This document shows positions 1-11,166 of a stretch of 64,000 nucleotides of DNA, piece by piece (position 1 is the stretch's first letter; every line of letters begins with the position of its first letter). This DNA comes from Plotosus lineatus (Eukaryota; Chordata; Actinopteri; Siluriformes; Plotosidae), in the NCBI GenBank assembly GCA_024760905.1, contig CM045737.1, forward strand, positions 12,313,726-12,377,725. The letters run 5' to 3'. A program made the position numbers and the translations under genes. A model generated the notes under the pieces. That model was not told the DNA's origin. It saw only the letters and a program-made list of their open reading frames with translations, and searched no databases.

Positions 1-2
1 TC

Positions 3-250
3 CGACACCGGGTGAAGGTGAGGTACACCCTGGACAGCTCACCAGACCATCACGTGGTCAAAACGCACAACTATTCACACCCACATTCACGCATCGGCGG
101 AATCTGGAGCAGCTAGTTAGCCTAATGTGCATGTCTTGGAACTGTAGGAACATGCAAACTCCATATCGACGTGCCAGAGCCCGGAACTCAAACCCAGGGC
201 CATCTTGCTGTGAGGTTGACATGTGAGTCACTGCACCACAGCAACCTCCT
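3..250 (-). repeat. mermaid/DANA-type tRNA SINE, reverse, cut by the window edge
   Basis: Read on the minus strand this has the usual order of the family: a tRNA-like head with a B-box-like GGGTTTGAGTTCC, a body containing 'tttgcatgtt', and a tail that gives 'cagggtgtacctc' at the left. The 3' tail runs off the window. Diverged copy. Confidence 0.75.
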
Positions 251-1190
251 TTAATCTGCATCCCTTCATGCAGGCCACTGCACAGTGTATGGAGCTCCCT
301 CAGCCATGTTAGTTAGCGCCATGTTGCACACTCTGGTTTATGATGAGCTTATAAATTTGCTGAAATCACACCATCTGTAATGAGACTTAAAAGGAAAATT
401 ACAACTGAGTATAAATGAGTGTGTGCATGATGACCCGTGAAGTCATCCTCGGTGCTGGGGACGGACTCAGGATCGATCATGACCCTGCCAGTGTTGGATG
501 TCTCCAGAAGATCAGTGAGTAAGTGCGAAAATGTGCTTGAGTCGGATCAAGTCTTTCTATTTTTGGCAATGTGTGGTTTGTGATGCAGCTTCTTCTGAAG
601 CATTGTCATTAGACAGCAGCAAAATTACAATTTATAATGATGGATAGAGAAGGGGGGAAGAGAAAGAGCATGAGAGAGCCAGCTGTGCAGTGCTACAAAG
701 TAGGGAAATTATAAGCAGCCTCAGGAGAGCTATGTATTGTGCGTTCTGGTCTATTTGGATCCTAATATTCCTGTTGTGTTAATTACTTCTGTAGAAGAGT
801 GCAGCACTATTGAGCTATCCATGCAAATAATCACACACCCACTGGGTGAGGGTCACACTCATTTATGAACTGACAATGAAGGAGTGTGAACCATCAGCCC
901 ATTTGTGTTGTTCAGGTTAATACATAGTTGAAAGGTTTTATTGTTCAGATAGCCATTGGGATGATGTGAGCGAGAATAAAACATAAAGGAGAGAATTAAA
1001 ACAAACAAATCTTTATTATTAGTATTATTATTTGAAATTACTTTTTCCTGATTTTAGTCATTTCCTACCTTTCAAGTATGGCTCCCTATCGTAGAGCTAG
1101 GGACGGCCGGGAGGAAGCACGTGCTTCTGCCAATACATGTGATGCTCATTGTCCACAGCTTTTTAAACTGCTGTGAATACATAGTCATAT
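251..1190. other. Intergenic or intronic sequence, no gene recognised
   Basis: AT-rich unique-looking sequence. A short open stretch ending at 516 abuts a good donor-like GTGAGT but has no convincing acceptor, so it is treated only as a weak candidate exon in the findings. No repeat family was recognised here. Confidence 0.5.
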
Positions 1191-1191
1191 A

Positions 1192-1981
1192 CAGTGATAC
1201 CTCTGCTCACGAACATAATTGGTTCCCAGAAAGTGTGTGTAAGGCGAAAAGTTCGTCTTCCGAACATTTATTTCCCATAAGAAACCATTAAAATGAGAAT
1301 AATCCGTTCCCAGGTCCCCATAAAACATAATTTTCTACTAAATAAGCCTTAAAACTACACAAAAATATACCTTATTTTATGTATAATAAATGTGCTATTG
1401 TATTGTAATTAAAGAAATAAACTGTACTGTATAATAAAGTGGTTTTATTTACCTTTGTGATGGTAGTTGATGGCTTGATGGAATGGAGTGGGAGGAGGAG
1501 GGAGGGAGGGACTTACTGTTTGGAAGGAGTGTTTGGAAACGCCTACTGTTTGGAAACACCCTTAGCCACACACGCACCCTTAATAGCTTCCTTGTTCTTA
1601 AGGATGGGAGCAATGGTAGACTTAGCGTACTGGTACTGGGACGCTGAGTCACACAAACGCACACCTCGTTCGTGTTTTTCAATGATCTCCGCCTGTGGTG
1701 GGGTCTTTTTCGGTCCCATAATAGCAAAAGTACACTCAATATGGTCCAAAATGTCTATCAAACACAAACCACTTCCGCACTCAAAGAAAGGGGTGTGACG
1801 AACTGTGACGCCGTGAGCGTGCGTCAGCTTCTCGTGGCCGCCACCGTGGCGCTGTTCGACCGCGTGGTTTGATTCGTCCGCCGAAAACTAGTTCGTCAGC
1901 AGAGACTATATGCTCGCAAATTTAATGTTCTTGAGGCGAAAAGTTCGTGATCTTAAGCGTTCGTCAGCGGAGGTTTTACTG
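1192..1981 (-). mobile_element. Tigger-like non-autonomous DNA transposon, copy 1
   Basis: Terminal inverted repeats are visible: CAGTGATACCTCTGCTCACG at the left and its near-complement ending GGAGGTTTTACTG at the right, flanked on both sides by TA, the target duplication of Tc1/mariner/pogo elements. On the minus strand (1767-1543) a short open frame reads MGPKKTPPQAEIIEKHERG followed by 'YQYAKSTIAPILKNKEAIK', which resembles the N-terminal CENP-B-type helix-turn-helix of Tigger transposases. The rest of the transposase is missing, so this is an internally deleted derivative. A nearly identical copy lies at 61316-62104. Confidence 0.85.
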
Positions 1982-1987
1982 TACATA

Positions 1988-2277
1988 CAGAGTGGTACCT
2001 CACCTTATGAAATTCATCCGTTCCAGAGCCTTTTTCTTAATCTGGATTTTTCATAAATTAAACCGCATTTTACATGTAAAACGTGTGCTTCGTCCCAAGG
2101 CCCCCAATACTACCCCCTAAACCCTTTAAAAATTATAAAAGCATACCTTTTAAGACCTCCTTCTGCTTCAATATCGTACCGATGGTAGACAGGTTTGGTC
2201 ATATTCCTTTGAGACATCACTCAACCGCATGCCATGAGCCCGCTTCTTTTCACTCGCACCCGGAAATCACACACACA

Positions 2278-2332
<55 letters not shown>

Positions 2333-2816
2333 ACATGTGTGTGCGAGCGTGTGTTGACCATGACTTCTTAGCAGAGTTATAATCTTACAAATTATGGAAG
2401 GTTAAAAGCCTGAGTCAAAAAGTAAACTTGCACTGATTCAAAAAACTCATGAAACAACAGTAACTCTGTCCTTTACACGAAAAGTATTATGGGAGATGCA
2501 GCTCCATAATAGCCAATGGGAGGGAGCTGCGTCATCCGTTCTAACCTCCTAGCGGGGCGGGATGTTGGGAGATAGCTAATGGGCGGTAGCTGCGTCATCC
2601 CTCCTAGCTAATGGGAGGCCAGCGAGGCGATGTGTTTGAAAATTCAATGCGAGAGCAGCTCGTGCATTGTTTGAATGTTTGAATGGCGCGTTAGGGTTAT
2701 GGCGTAGGGTAATGGCGGTTTTGTAAGGAGAACTTGTTTCGAATACAGAGACAAAAAATTTTGTAAAAAAAAATGTTTCGTTTGCTGGGACCAGCGTAAG
2801 GTGAGGTACCACTCTG
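1988..2816 (-). mobile_element. Tigger-like element with CAGAGTGGTACC termini
   Basis: Both ends carry CAGAGTGGTACCTCACCTTA in inverted orientation. The element contains a (TG)n block at about 2276-2330. Its inner part is an inverted relative of 52866-53637, where a decayed frame (RLSDIAKEYG) suggests a Tigger-type helix-turn-helix. It sits 6 bp downstream of the previous Tigger-like element. Confidence 0.75.
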
Positions 2817-2819
2817 TGT

Positions 2820-2893
<74 letters not shown>
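2817..2893. repeat. (TG)n microsatellite
   Basis: Almost pure TG dinucleotide tract of about 75 bp directly between the Tigger-like element and the 3' end of the RTE LINE fragment. Confidence 0.95.
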
Positions 2894-2894
<1 letters not shown>

Positions 2895-3575
2895 TTCTTC
2901 TTCTTTTCCTTTCGGCTGCTCCCTTCAGGGGTTACCACAGCAAATCATCCGCCTCCATCTCACCCTGTCCTCTGCATCTTCTTTTCTGACTCCAACGACC
3001 TTCATGTCTTCCTTCACCACATCCATAAATCTCTTCTTTGGTCTTCCTCTACGCCTTCTGCCTGGTAGCTCCAACCTCAGCATCCTACTACCAATATACT
3101 CACTATCCCTCCTCTGTACATGTCCAAACCATCTCAATCTAGCCTCTCTGACTTTGTCTCCAAAACATCTAACATGTGCTGTCCCTCTGATGTGCTCATT
3201 TCTGATCCTATCCATCCTCGTTACTCCCAAAGAGAACCTCAACATTTTCATCTCTGCTACCTCCAACTCTGCCTCCTGCCTTTTCCTCAGCGCCACTGTT
3301 TCTAAACCATACAACATCGCTGGCCTCAACACCGTCTTGTACATTTTTCCTTTCATTCTTGCTGACACTCTCCTATCACACATCATACCGGACACTTTTC
3401 TCCAACCATTCCAGCCTGCCTGCACACGCTTCTTCACCTCTTTTCCACACTCCCCATTGCTCTGGATTGTTGAGCCTAAGTACTTAAAATCTTCCAACTC
3501 TGCTCCCTGTAACATCACCGTTCCTCCTGGGTCCTTCTCATTCACACACATGTATTTTGATTTTCTGAGGCTAAC
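2894..3575 (-). pseudogene. RTE-clade LINE 3' fragment (reverse transcriptase C-terminal region)
   Basis: The minus strand from 3551 to 2925 is one open frame of 208 codons. It contains the post-RT region typical of fish RTE-like LINEs: EFKYLGSTIQSNGECGKEVK-like text near its start (here 'DFKYLGSTIQSNGECGKEV'), 'YGLETVALRKRQEAELEVA', 'RLRWFGHVQRR' and 'RGRPKKRFMDVVKEDMK'. The catalytic RT domain is absent (5' truncation). The 3' tail at the left (2894-2945) has the 'ctgtggcgacccctgaaggg'-like motif that is also found at the end of one SINE class in this window. The frame is uninterrupted, suggesting a fairly recent insertion. Confidence 0.85.
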
Positions 3576-3577
3576 CT

Positions 3578-3721
<144 letters not shown>

Positions 3722-3927
3722 GACATTTTCAGGTTATAACAATATTATATGCCGTAAATTGAACCACTCCATAAAGTCTTCTCACACATCCCGAAAACTT
3801 TCAGCAGTGTTAAGATCCCCATATATATATATGTGAACATAATTCATCATGCTCCCTGTTCCCCTCTTTCATTATGTGAGTCCCCATTTTATATCCATGC
3901 CATCAAGGAAGAAAAAGTCATTTTATT

Positions 3928-4165
3928 CATTTTCTAATCCTAATTAGGGTCGCAGGGAGACCCACACCCATCTCAGCGGACTCTGGGTGAGAGCAGAGTA
4001 CACCCTGGACTGCTCACCAGGCTATTGCCGGCTGGAAACATGCTGACGGCTATGCAGCCTACTCTTGGTGAAACTCTTGGTTCTGTTACATGCCTTTCAC
4101 CGCAGACGGTGAGAGGCATGTCCGGCCTTTGATAACCCAGTTAACTGCCCTGGAAGGAAAAGGTG
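3928..4165 (-). repeat. tRNA SINE (type 1 body) fragment, mermaid-type tail, reverse
   Basis: Reverse copy: the tail 'cctaattagggtcgcaggga' comes first, then the body marker 'ctttgataacccagttaact'. The tRNA-like head is missing. Confidence 0.75.
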
Positions 4166-4340
4166 CATTAATGTGATAACCTACTCATTCAGTACACTCA
4201 GGTCATCAGCTCACTTTATTTATTTATTCTGCAACACCGTATTAATCCCACAAGGGAAAGTACTGCCTTTGTATTTAATGCATACAAAGTAAGCACACAC
4301 ATACATAAACAGTGAGGACACACACACACACACACACATA

Positions 4341-4815
4341 CAGTTGCCCCCCTACTTATGAAATGAATCTGTTCCAGAGCCTTTTTCATAACGTGGGTTT
4401 TCGTAAGTAGGGGTCACATTTTACATGTTAAACGCCTGATTAATTCCAAGGCTCCCAAGACTACCCTTTAAAAATGATAAAAGTACATCAATTTTGTATG
4501 AAATATGTGTTAAATGTAAAAGAAAATGATTTCTTAAACCATTTAACCATTTTATTAACTTATTAAACCATTTTATTAACATATTTATTAATTAAACCAT
4601 TGCAGCTCCAAAATCCATGCAGCCAATGGTAGGCCAGTGGGCGGGATGTTGGGAGACAGCCAATGAGAGAGCAACTCGCGCATCGTGTGAAATGTTGATT
4701 GGCGCGTTTGAATTTTGAATGGCGCATCTGGCGCTTTTCAGAAGAGGAGGTTGTTTTCGTATCCCGGGGACAAAAACTTAGGAAAATGTTTTTCGTAAGC
4801 CGGACCTTTGCTGTA
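4341..4815. mobile_element. Diverged Tigger-like MITE
   Basis: It starts CAGTTGCCCCCCTACTTATG after a TA and shares the 'gttccagagcctttttcat' segment with 1988-2816. The right end ('tttttcgtaagccggacct' near 4790-4810) is recognisable, but the exact terminus is not. No coding capacity. Confidence 0.6.
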
Positions 4816-4869
4816 ACAGTACAGTGTCAGAATTTTATGAAAGCTAATTGTTATAACCTGAAAATGTTC

Positions 4870-5600
4870 ACATTGAAACATCATCATCATTATCATCATC
4901 TTCTTCTGCTTCTTCCGGGGGTCAGGTCGCGAGGGCAGCAACCTAAACAATGAGATCCAGACGTCCCCTTCCTCCAGCTCTTTCGGGGGGACACCGAGGC
5001 AGTCCCAGACAAGCCAAGAGACATAGTCCCTTCAGCGTGTTCTAGGTCGACCCCGGGATCTCTTCCCAATTGGACATGCCCAAAACACCACACCAGGGAG
5101 GCGTTCAGAAGGCATTATGAGCAGATGCCCAAGCCACCTCAACTGGCCCCTCTCAGTGCGGAGGAGCAGCGGTTCCACTCCGAGCTCTCCACGGATGGTA
5201 CAGCTTCTCACCTTATCTCTAAGGGAAAGCCCTGCCACCCGGTGAAGGAAGCTCATTTCAGCCGCTTGTATCTACAATCTTGTTCTTTCGGTCAATACCC
5301 AAAGCTTGTGACCGTAGGTGAGGGTTGGAACATAGATCGACTGGTAAATTGAGAGCTTTGTCTCGTGGCTCAGCTCCTTCTTCACCACAACGCACCGGTA
5401 CAGGCTCCATTTTACAGCAGAGGCTCGGACCTCCAAGTCTGAGGACATGGTTCTCAGTCAGACAAGGGTGGAATGCACCCTCCAGGTTGGGAATGAGGTC
5501 CTGCCCCAAGTGGAGGAGTTTAAGTATCTTGGGGCCTTGTTCAGGAGTGAGGGAAAAATGGAACGGCAGATCGACAGACAGATCGCACATTGAAACAGGA
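4870..5600. pseudogene. I-clade-like LINE 3' fragment with inverted 5' segment
   Basis: From about 5412 down to 4880 the sequence reads on the minus strand as the end of a LINE ORF: 'AAEMSFLHRVAGLSLRDKVR', 'RGQLRWLGHL' and 'GKRSRGRPRTR', followed by a GAT/AAT-rich tail at 4877-4905. From about 5413 to 5590 the immediately upstream part of the same ORF is on the plus strand ('SKSEDMVLSQTRVECTLQV', 'EEFKYLGALFRSEGKMERQI'). A 3' segment in one orientation joined to its upstream segment in the other is the pattern left by twin priming during LINE insertion. A related uninverted copy is at 32200-33235. Confidence 0.7.
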
Positions 5601-5801
5601 TTAATATTATATTGGTATAAAGCAGATAAAGCAGTGCCTCTCAAATAGTGGGGCACCTCCCCTTAGAGGGCATGGTATGATGCCGGGGGGAGTGGTGTAA
5701 TGCCGGGGGGGAGCGCATATGACCCTGGGGAATTAAGTGTAATTGCACCTCCACTCCACTAGTTGGCAATGGCGCTCTCAATGTCACACTATGGTATAAT
5801 G

Positions 5802-6079
5802 CAGGGGTGTCAAACTCATGCCACAATGGGCCATGTGGCTGCAGGTTTTCGTTTCAATCAAGCAGCAACACACCGGACTTGGCTCATTTAATCAACTGAG
5901 CTGAGTGTTCAGGCAGTTGATTGGTCAGTCTCTGTACAGAGCACTCAGATTGACCAATCAGCTGGCTGAAGACCTAGATCAGTTGATTAAACGAGTCAAG
6001 TCAGGTGTGCTGCTGCTGCTTGGTTGAAACAAAAACCTGCAACCACATGGCCCTTTGTGGCACGAGTTTGACACCCCTG
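5802..6079. mobile_element. Palindromic hAT-type MITE, copy 1
   Basis: It begins CAGGGGTGTCAAACTC and ends with the complement GAGTTTGACACCCCTG. The inverted repeats extend far inward (gccac...gtggc, ttgattggtcag and its complement), so the element is a near-perfect foldback. An 8-bp duplication flanks it (GTATAATG at 5794-5801, GTATAGTG at 6080-6087; one mismatch). It lies inside the hAT-like element 5623-6716. A second copy is at 33324-33647. Confidence 0.85.
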
Positions 6080-6242
6080 GTATAGTGGTTTTTCGCAAGA
6101 GCAAACAATATGAAGTGCAGTAAACAACCCCTCAAGAAACAACACGGAAACATTTTCTAGCACGAATGAAGAGAAAGGTGGAGAGAGACGGAAATATTAA
6201 GATATATATAAGTTGAATGAGTTTAAATAAGGATATATATTC

Positions 6243-6362
6243 AGTTCAGTTCATTTTCTGTAACCGTTTCATCCTAATTAGGGTCACGGGGAGGCTGGTG
6301 CCCATCCCAGCCAACTCAGGGCGAGGGCAGAGTACACCCTGGACAGCTCGCCAGGCCATCGC

Positions 6363-6365
<3 letters not shown>
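6243..6365 (-). repeat. SINE 3' tail (reverse), 5'-truncated
   Basis: Only the mermaid-type tail is present: 'ttcattttctgtaaccg' followed by 'cctaattagggtcacgggga' and the 'tacaccctggacagctcgcc' segment. It joins directly to a TA tract. Nested in the hAT-like element. Confidence 0.8.
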
Positions 6366-6457
<92 letters not shown>

Positions 6458-6460
6458 TTC
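6366..6460. repeat. (AT)n followed by poly-T
   Basis: About 75 bp of AT dinucleotides then about 19 T. Confidence 0.95.
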
Positions 6461-7133
6461 AGGCATTGGTTCACTTTAAATCTTTTCTGTTACAGATTAA
6501 AAAAACAATGTTAATGAAGTTTTCTTTATTGTAAGTTGAACTATATTTCTTTCTTTTTTGTCTTTAATGTTAATAAAGATACAATATTATACAGAGGTGC
6601 ACTAATAACAATTTTAAGACAAATAATGCTATTTATAGTTGCTCGCCGGGTGGTGGTGGTGGGGGTGTTTTTTTCTTCCTACAGGGGGCGCCACAGAAAA
6701 TAATTGAGAATCCCTGGTATAAAGTGATGATTTTCTCTCAGAATAACACAAAAACGTTGACTTTATAACAAATAGAAGCAGTTATCTTAAACACAGTTAT
6801 CTTAAAGAGAATAGTTTTAACCAGAATACAGTCTAAAAGTGAAAAAATGCACATTACAGACTGCAGGCATGTATTATGCATAAAGCGCGGTGAGTCGGAG
6901 GCTCTGACTTTCATGGTAATGGCAGTCATGACAGACATTCACTTGATCGACGGTAATGGTTTAAGTGGATGCAGATCACAAGTCTTTAATTACATTAGCA
7001 GATTGATACTGTCTGCTGATCTACATGGTTACAAACAAATTTGAAAATGAAGGGAATGAACACCGCACTTTTTCTTTTTTTTTCTTTGAAGGATTTTCAG
7101 CACTTTTAGGTTGGGAAACACTTGGCTCCTTTG

Positions 7134-7915
7134 CAACCACTTACATTTAGAGTATTTGGCAGACACTCTTATCCAAAGCGACTTATAATTATTTTTATAC
7201 AAGTGGGGGTTTGCAATGAGGGTTATGGGCCTTGCTTAAGGGCCCAACGGTGGGGAGAGTGGGTTTGAACAGCTGATCTTCAGATCAGTAACACGTCATA
7301 TTAGCCCAGTGCTTCTCAATTATTTTCTATGGCGCCCTCTCTAGGAAGAAAAAAAAACATCCCCCCCCCCCCCCCCCCCAAGGTGAGCGACTATGAATAG
7401 TATTATTTGTCTATAAAATTGTTATTAGTACATCGCTGCATAATATTGTATCTATATTATCATTAAAAACAAAAAAGAAAGAAATATAGTTCAATTTACA
7501 ATAAAGAAAAACTTCAAAAACATTGTTTTTAATCTGTAATATAAAAGATTTAAAGTGCACCAATGTGCCTGAAATAAAAAATACATCCTTATTTAAACTC
7601 ATTCAACTTATTGATGTATTAATATCTCCGTCTATCTCCACCTTTCTCTTCGTTCCTGTTAGAAATTGTTTCCTTGTTGTTTCTTGAGGGGTTGTTTACT
7701 GCACTTCATATCGTTTGCTCGTTTGAAAAGCCGCTAAACCATAGTGTGACAATGAGAGCGCCACTGCCAACTAGTGGAGTGGAGGTGAAATCACACTTTA
7801 TTTTCGTACACAATTCCAGGAAAGCATGTTTCCTGGGGTCATTACCCCCCCCCCATCAGGGCACGCCCCACTATTTGAGAAGCACTGCATTAACCACTAA
7901 GCCACCACTGCCCTT
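7134..7915 (+). repeat. SINE/L2-related repeat split by a hAT insertion
   Basis: The left part (7134-7306) has the widespread fish motif 'ttatccaaagcgacttataa'. It continues after the inserted element at 7888-7915 with 'taaccactaagccaccactg', so the two parts form one older repeat interrupted at 7307-7887. Confidence 0.65.
7307..7887 (+). mobile_element. hAT-like non-autonomous element inserted in a SINE
   Basis: Ends CAGTGCTTCTCAATTATTTT and ATTTGAGAAGCACTG are inverted. Flanks TATTAGCC (7299-7306) and CATTAACC (7888-7895) fit a decayed 8-bp target duplication. It contains a poly-C run at 7361-7379 and no transposase. Same family as 5623-6716. Confidence 0.75.
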
Positions 7916-8600
7916 CATAATCACTTCATAATGATCAAGCCATTTATCAGCAATTAAAACCCTATGTGAAAATACCCTATGTATAATGTGAATATTTATA
8001 GTTGGAGTCAATGGGGTGAAAGGTTTACGAGTATTTTGATTAAAGTAAAAAAGAATCCTTTTGATTCATAACCTTTTTTAAAAAAAAAAATCCATGGCAA
8101 TAATTTCACCAAGAGTCTGATTTTGCTTAATGGTAAATGTGTGAGTAATTAGCAAATTCTAGTAGATAGAAGTCATACCAGTCTGGGAGATAAAAGAGAC
8201 TCAGATAACACGAATCGCTTTTGAAGCAACAACATTATGTAAAATACCTCATGTAATGAACTGTCATGATTGGTGATAATTATTTTCTTTGTTGAAGAAC
8301 TTGTTTGAATGATAAGCAAAGCTCATTTCATTCACAGTGTACCGTCAGAGATTCCGCTAGTCAACAGGGAAGGCGGACAATGGCTTGGTACCCAAGGCCC
8401 GTTGGATGATCGGCTGTGAAACGTTAAATTACAACAGTTGCTTATGTATAAAGTCATTTTTTGGTGTTGAATTATTATTTCTAACATAACAATGATGACG
8501 AACGTTGGCCTGCGTATTATCATTACCGCTGTTGACATTGCTAATAAACGTCCAGCATATTGTGCATCCATTGTTGAAGTTACTATGTACTCTCACACAG
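7916..8600. other. Intronic-looking unique sequence
   Basis: No repeat family or gene recognised. It lies just upstream of the candidate exon at 8601 and ends in the acceptor-like 'tactctcacacag'. Confidence 0.4.
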
Positions 8601-8725
8601 CGCCCACACCAGCCCCTCATCAGAGCTCCCCATCTAAGGCATCATCGCAGGCCAGTGACCCACCCACTGATGACTCATTCGGGGAAGCCGAGGGCAGCCC
8701 CAGCCGTAGTTGTGAGGAGGACACT
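8601..8725 (+). CDS. Internal exon of an unidentified gene (candidate)
   Basis: This 125-nt segment is flanked by an acceptor-like 'ctctcacacag' and a consensus donor GTGAGT. Using one nucleotide from an upstream exon it reads PTPAPHQSSPSKASSQASD and then 'PPTDDSFGEAEGSPSRSCEE', a Ser/Pro/acidic, probably disordered segment. It ends in phase 0, which matches the start phase of the next candidate exon at 10543. Base composition is richer in G+C than its surroundings, as expected for coding sequence. I do not recognise the gene and cannot identify exons upstream in the window. The call rests on splice signals, phase and composition only. Confidence 0.5.
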
Positions 8726-9394
8726 GTGAGTAAACCTCCGACTGCACAACACAAACTAGTGCGCGGTTTTAGTCTTCGATTTTCAGATCTTGTTATACAG
8801 ACGGTTCCGGTTGAAAATTATATTCTGTTGTTGTTATTGTTGTTGTTTTAATAGTGCGGTACGTTACCCCAGATTTACACAAACACGTGTAATCAGTCAC
8901 ACCTCCCGTTTGGAAAGGTCAGGCTTCTGCATAACAAGCAAGCATTATTCTAATGCAAAATCATCACCTTTTCATTTCACTCACACGGGTTATGAAAAAT
9001 AGATAGATTTTCTTAATAAGCACCTTTTGCTTTCTTTTCGAGGCCCGTTGATGAATCACTGTGGAAGAAGTCAAACACACCACACGCCGGCTCCTACTTA
9101 TTATGCATGCTCTTCCATGGATGGCCAGTAATGTGTCAAATTAGTCCTTGGAGCTGACAGAAAGGCCATTAGGACATTATTAATCACACTTAGATTCCGT
9201 TCATATATCACATCCCACTATTCTGTCCATAGTATTAAAAAACCTGATGAAATATTCAATAAGAAACGGATGCTAATAACGCACACATTAAACAATTGGT
9301 GTGTATATTTCCTCATCTTGATCTCATATTATTATATCCTCCTGTGTACCGTCCTGGGACAACTGGGACTTTTCATTTATTATAAAAGAAAGGT

Positions 9395-9443
<49 letters not shown>

Positions 9444-9631
9444 TTCTATAGTGAGCCGCACCGTAGACATGGCGCCGCTCTGTCTCTATATTGTTTCCAT
9501 GAGTCATCAGAGACTTCTCGCTTGCTTTCTTGGTCTGTTTTCTTTCATCTTTTTGCTGAATGAAAGTTTGATTGTTTTTTTCAATTATTCTTGCAGCAAG
9601 ACCGTATCCTCTTTTTAATGATAGAGTAACA

Positions 9632-9688
<57 letters not shown>

Positions 9689-10369
9689 CAGTGCTACGAG
9701 TGAGGTGTGAGGATGCTATTAATTCGACAGGCTCTAAAGTGCTCATATAATGCAGCCCAGCCTCTTTCACATAAAAACAACATCAGAAATACAGACTGCC
9801 AGATTTCACATGACCGCTGACAGACAAAAGGAAAGAACGACAGACATGGAAATATAAATAGATTTCTCTGTGCTGTTTTGTCCTTTATTGTCTTTTCGTA
9901 TCTTCACCCCACTTACTTTACTTCTCTCTCTCTCTCTCTCTCTCTCTCTTGCTCTTCCCCATCCTCCTCCTCCTCCTCCTCCTCCTCCCTTCTTCTCATC
10001 CTCGATTCGATCGCCTTCGTATTCACTTCCACTTCCTGTTTCTGTTCTCTTCTCATTCTTCTATCTGTATCCGTATCATTTCTTTTCACCCACATCTTTT
10101 TTTCTTCTTCACACTCCCTCATCCCGTTATCGTCTGTATTTCTACTTCTCACTTCATTTCCCTCTGCCACCTGTCCCTATTCTCCTTCTGTTTTCCATCA
10201 TCCTTCCTATCTTTTATGGTGCCCCAATTTCTTAATCACTTTTTCTTTTTTTTTTTTTTTTTTTTTTGGTTCTAATTTCCTCCAACATCTGTTTGTACTC
10301 CTGCATTCTTCCACTTCTTTCTATTTTACTCTTCTTGCTCTATCTATCTATCCATCCATCCATCCATCC

Positions 10370-10421
<52 letters not shown>

Positions 10422-10542
10422 GTCTGTCTGTCTATCATCTTCCTCTCTTCATTTTTACATATCTTCCAACATTGATTTGTATCCACCCTCTATTCTGCCC
10501 CCCCCCTCTCTGTCTCTTTCTCTCACTCCCTTCCTCCTGCAG
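8726..10542. other. Intron with microsatellites and pyrimidine-rich tract
   Basis: Contains (GA)n at 9396-9443, (CA)n at 9629-9684, a long C/T-rich stretch with (CTC)n at about 9920-9990, and a (CTAT/CCAT)n tetranucleotide block at about 10337-10434. Open frames there are artefacts of the low-complexity composition. No gene beyond the flanking exons was recognised. Confidence 0.6.
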
Positions 10543-10617
10543 GCTGGAGACACACAGTCTCCAAGTGTGAGTGAGCCTCAGGCAGAGCCCGGTGGCTCTG
10601 AGCCAGACAGTCCTCAG
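10543..10617 (+). CDS. Internal or alternative last exon of the unidentified gene (candidate)
   Basis: A strong pyrimidine tract ending 'ctccctcctgcag' precedes a 75-nt, 25-codon segment in phase 0 that reads 'AGDTQSPSVSEPQAEPGGSE' and then PDSPQ. This is again a Ser/Pro/Glu-rich sequence, consistent with 8601-8725. The donor GTCGGT is poor. If it is not used, the frame continues for three codons (VGS) to a TAG at 10627-10629, so this could be a last exon in some transcripts. Phase is compatible with both the preceding and the following (20784) candidate exons. Confidence 0.5.
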
Positions 10618-10756
10618 GTCGGTAGCTAGATAGCGGCAGGTCGGGGTAGGTATCTGTCCTCTTTTTCTTCTTCCTATTAATATCAGCCTGCTCCAGCCGT
10701 GACGCCGCATCAACCCACCTCCGTCTTGCCACTTCACTTCATCACATAGTGGCTAA

Positions 10757-10758
10757 GT

Positions 10759-10795
<37 letters not shown>
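10757..10795. repeat. (CT)n microsatellite
   Basis: About 36 bp of CT dinucleotides. Confidence 0.9.
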
Positions 10796-10796
<1 letters not shown>

Positions 10797-11166
10797 TAGC
10801 TCCCTCTTAATCTTGCTCTGTCTCCCTCTATTCTGTCCTCTGTCATCTCTCCGCCCTTGCCCGCTGCTACCTATGGTATGTGCCTTATGAATTTTTTTTT
10901 TTAATACATAAGGAAAATGTCCCTTTATTTCCCAAAAGCAGCCAAAGGTGTGTGAGTTGATACCAAGTGGGTGAGAACTGTTCAGTAGCATTGATCTGGG
11001 ACTGGTATGATTGGTCTGGCATGGCATATCCATCAACATCACAACACTCAACATGTTTTACACCCTACATCCGTTTTGTGTGTGTTGTGCTGTATCACCA
11101 ACCCAAATGAAGCTGTTTTCAAAATGCATTCTGCTTAGACAGCGTATAGATTCTATAATCGCATTA

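Larger units (their letters stand above)
5623..6716 (-). mobile_element. hAT-like non-autonomous element, with nested insertions
   Basis: The right end reads as the reverse of CAGGGATTCTCAATTATTTT and the left end starts at 'cagtgcctctcaaatagtgg', preceded by a duplicated 9-bp 'cagataaag'. The 8-bp sequence GTATAAAG occurs at 5615-5622 and again at 6717-6724, a perfect hAT-type target duplication. It contains the palindromic MITE at 5802-6079, a SINE tail at 6243-6365 and a TA tract. No intact transposase was seen. Related to 7307-7887. Confidence 0.75.

Noticed and set aside
2083..2382. 99-codon open frame at the left
   Set aside because: Antisense text across a Tigger-like element and its TG repeat.
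9870..10570. 230-codon Ser/Leu/Phe-rich open frame
   Set aside because: Pyrimidine-rich low-complexity intron sequence without codon structure; only 10543-10617 has splice signals.
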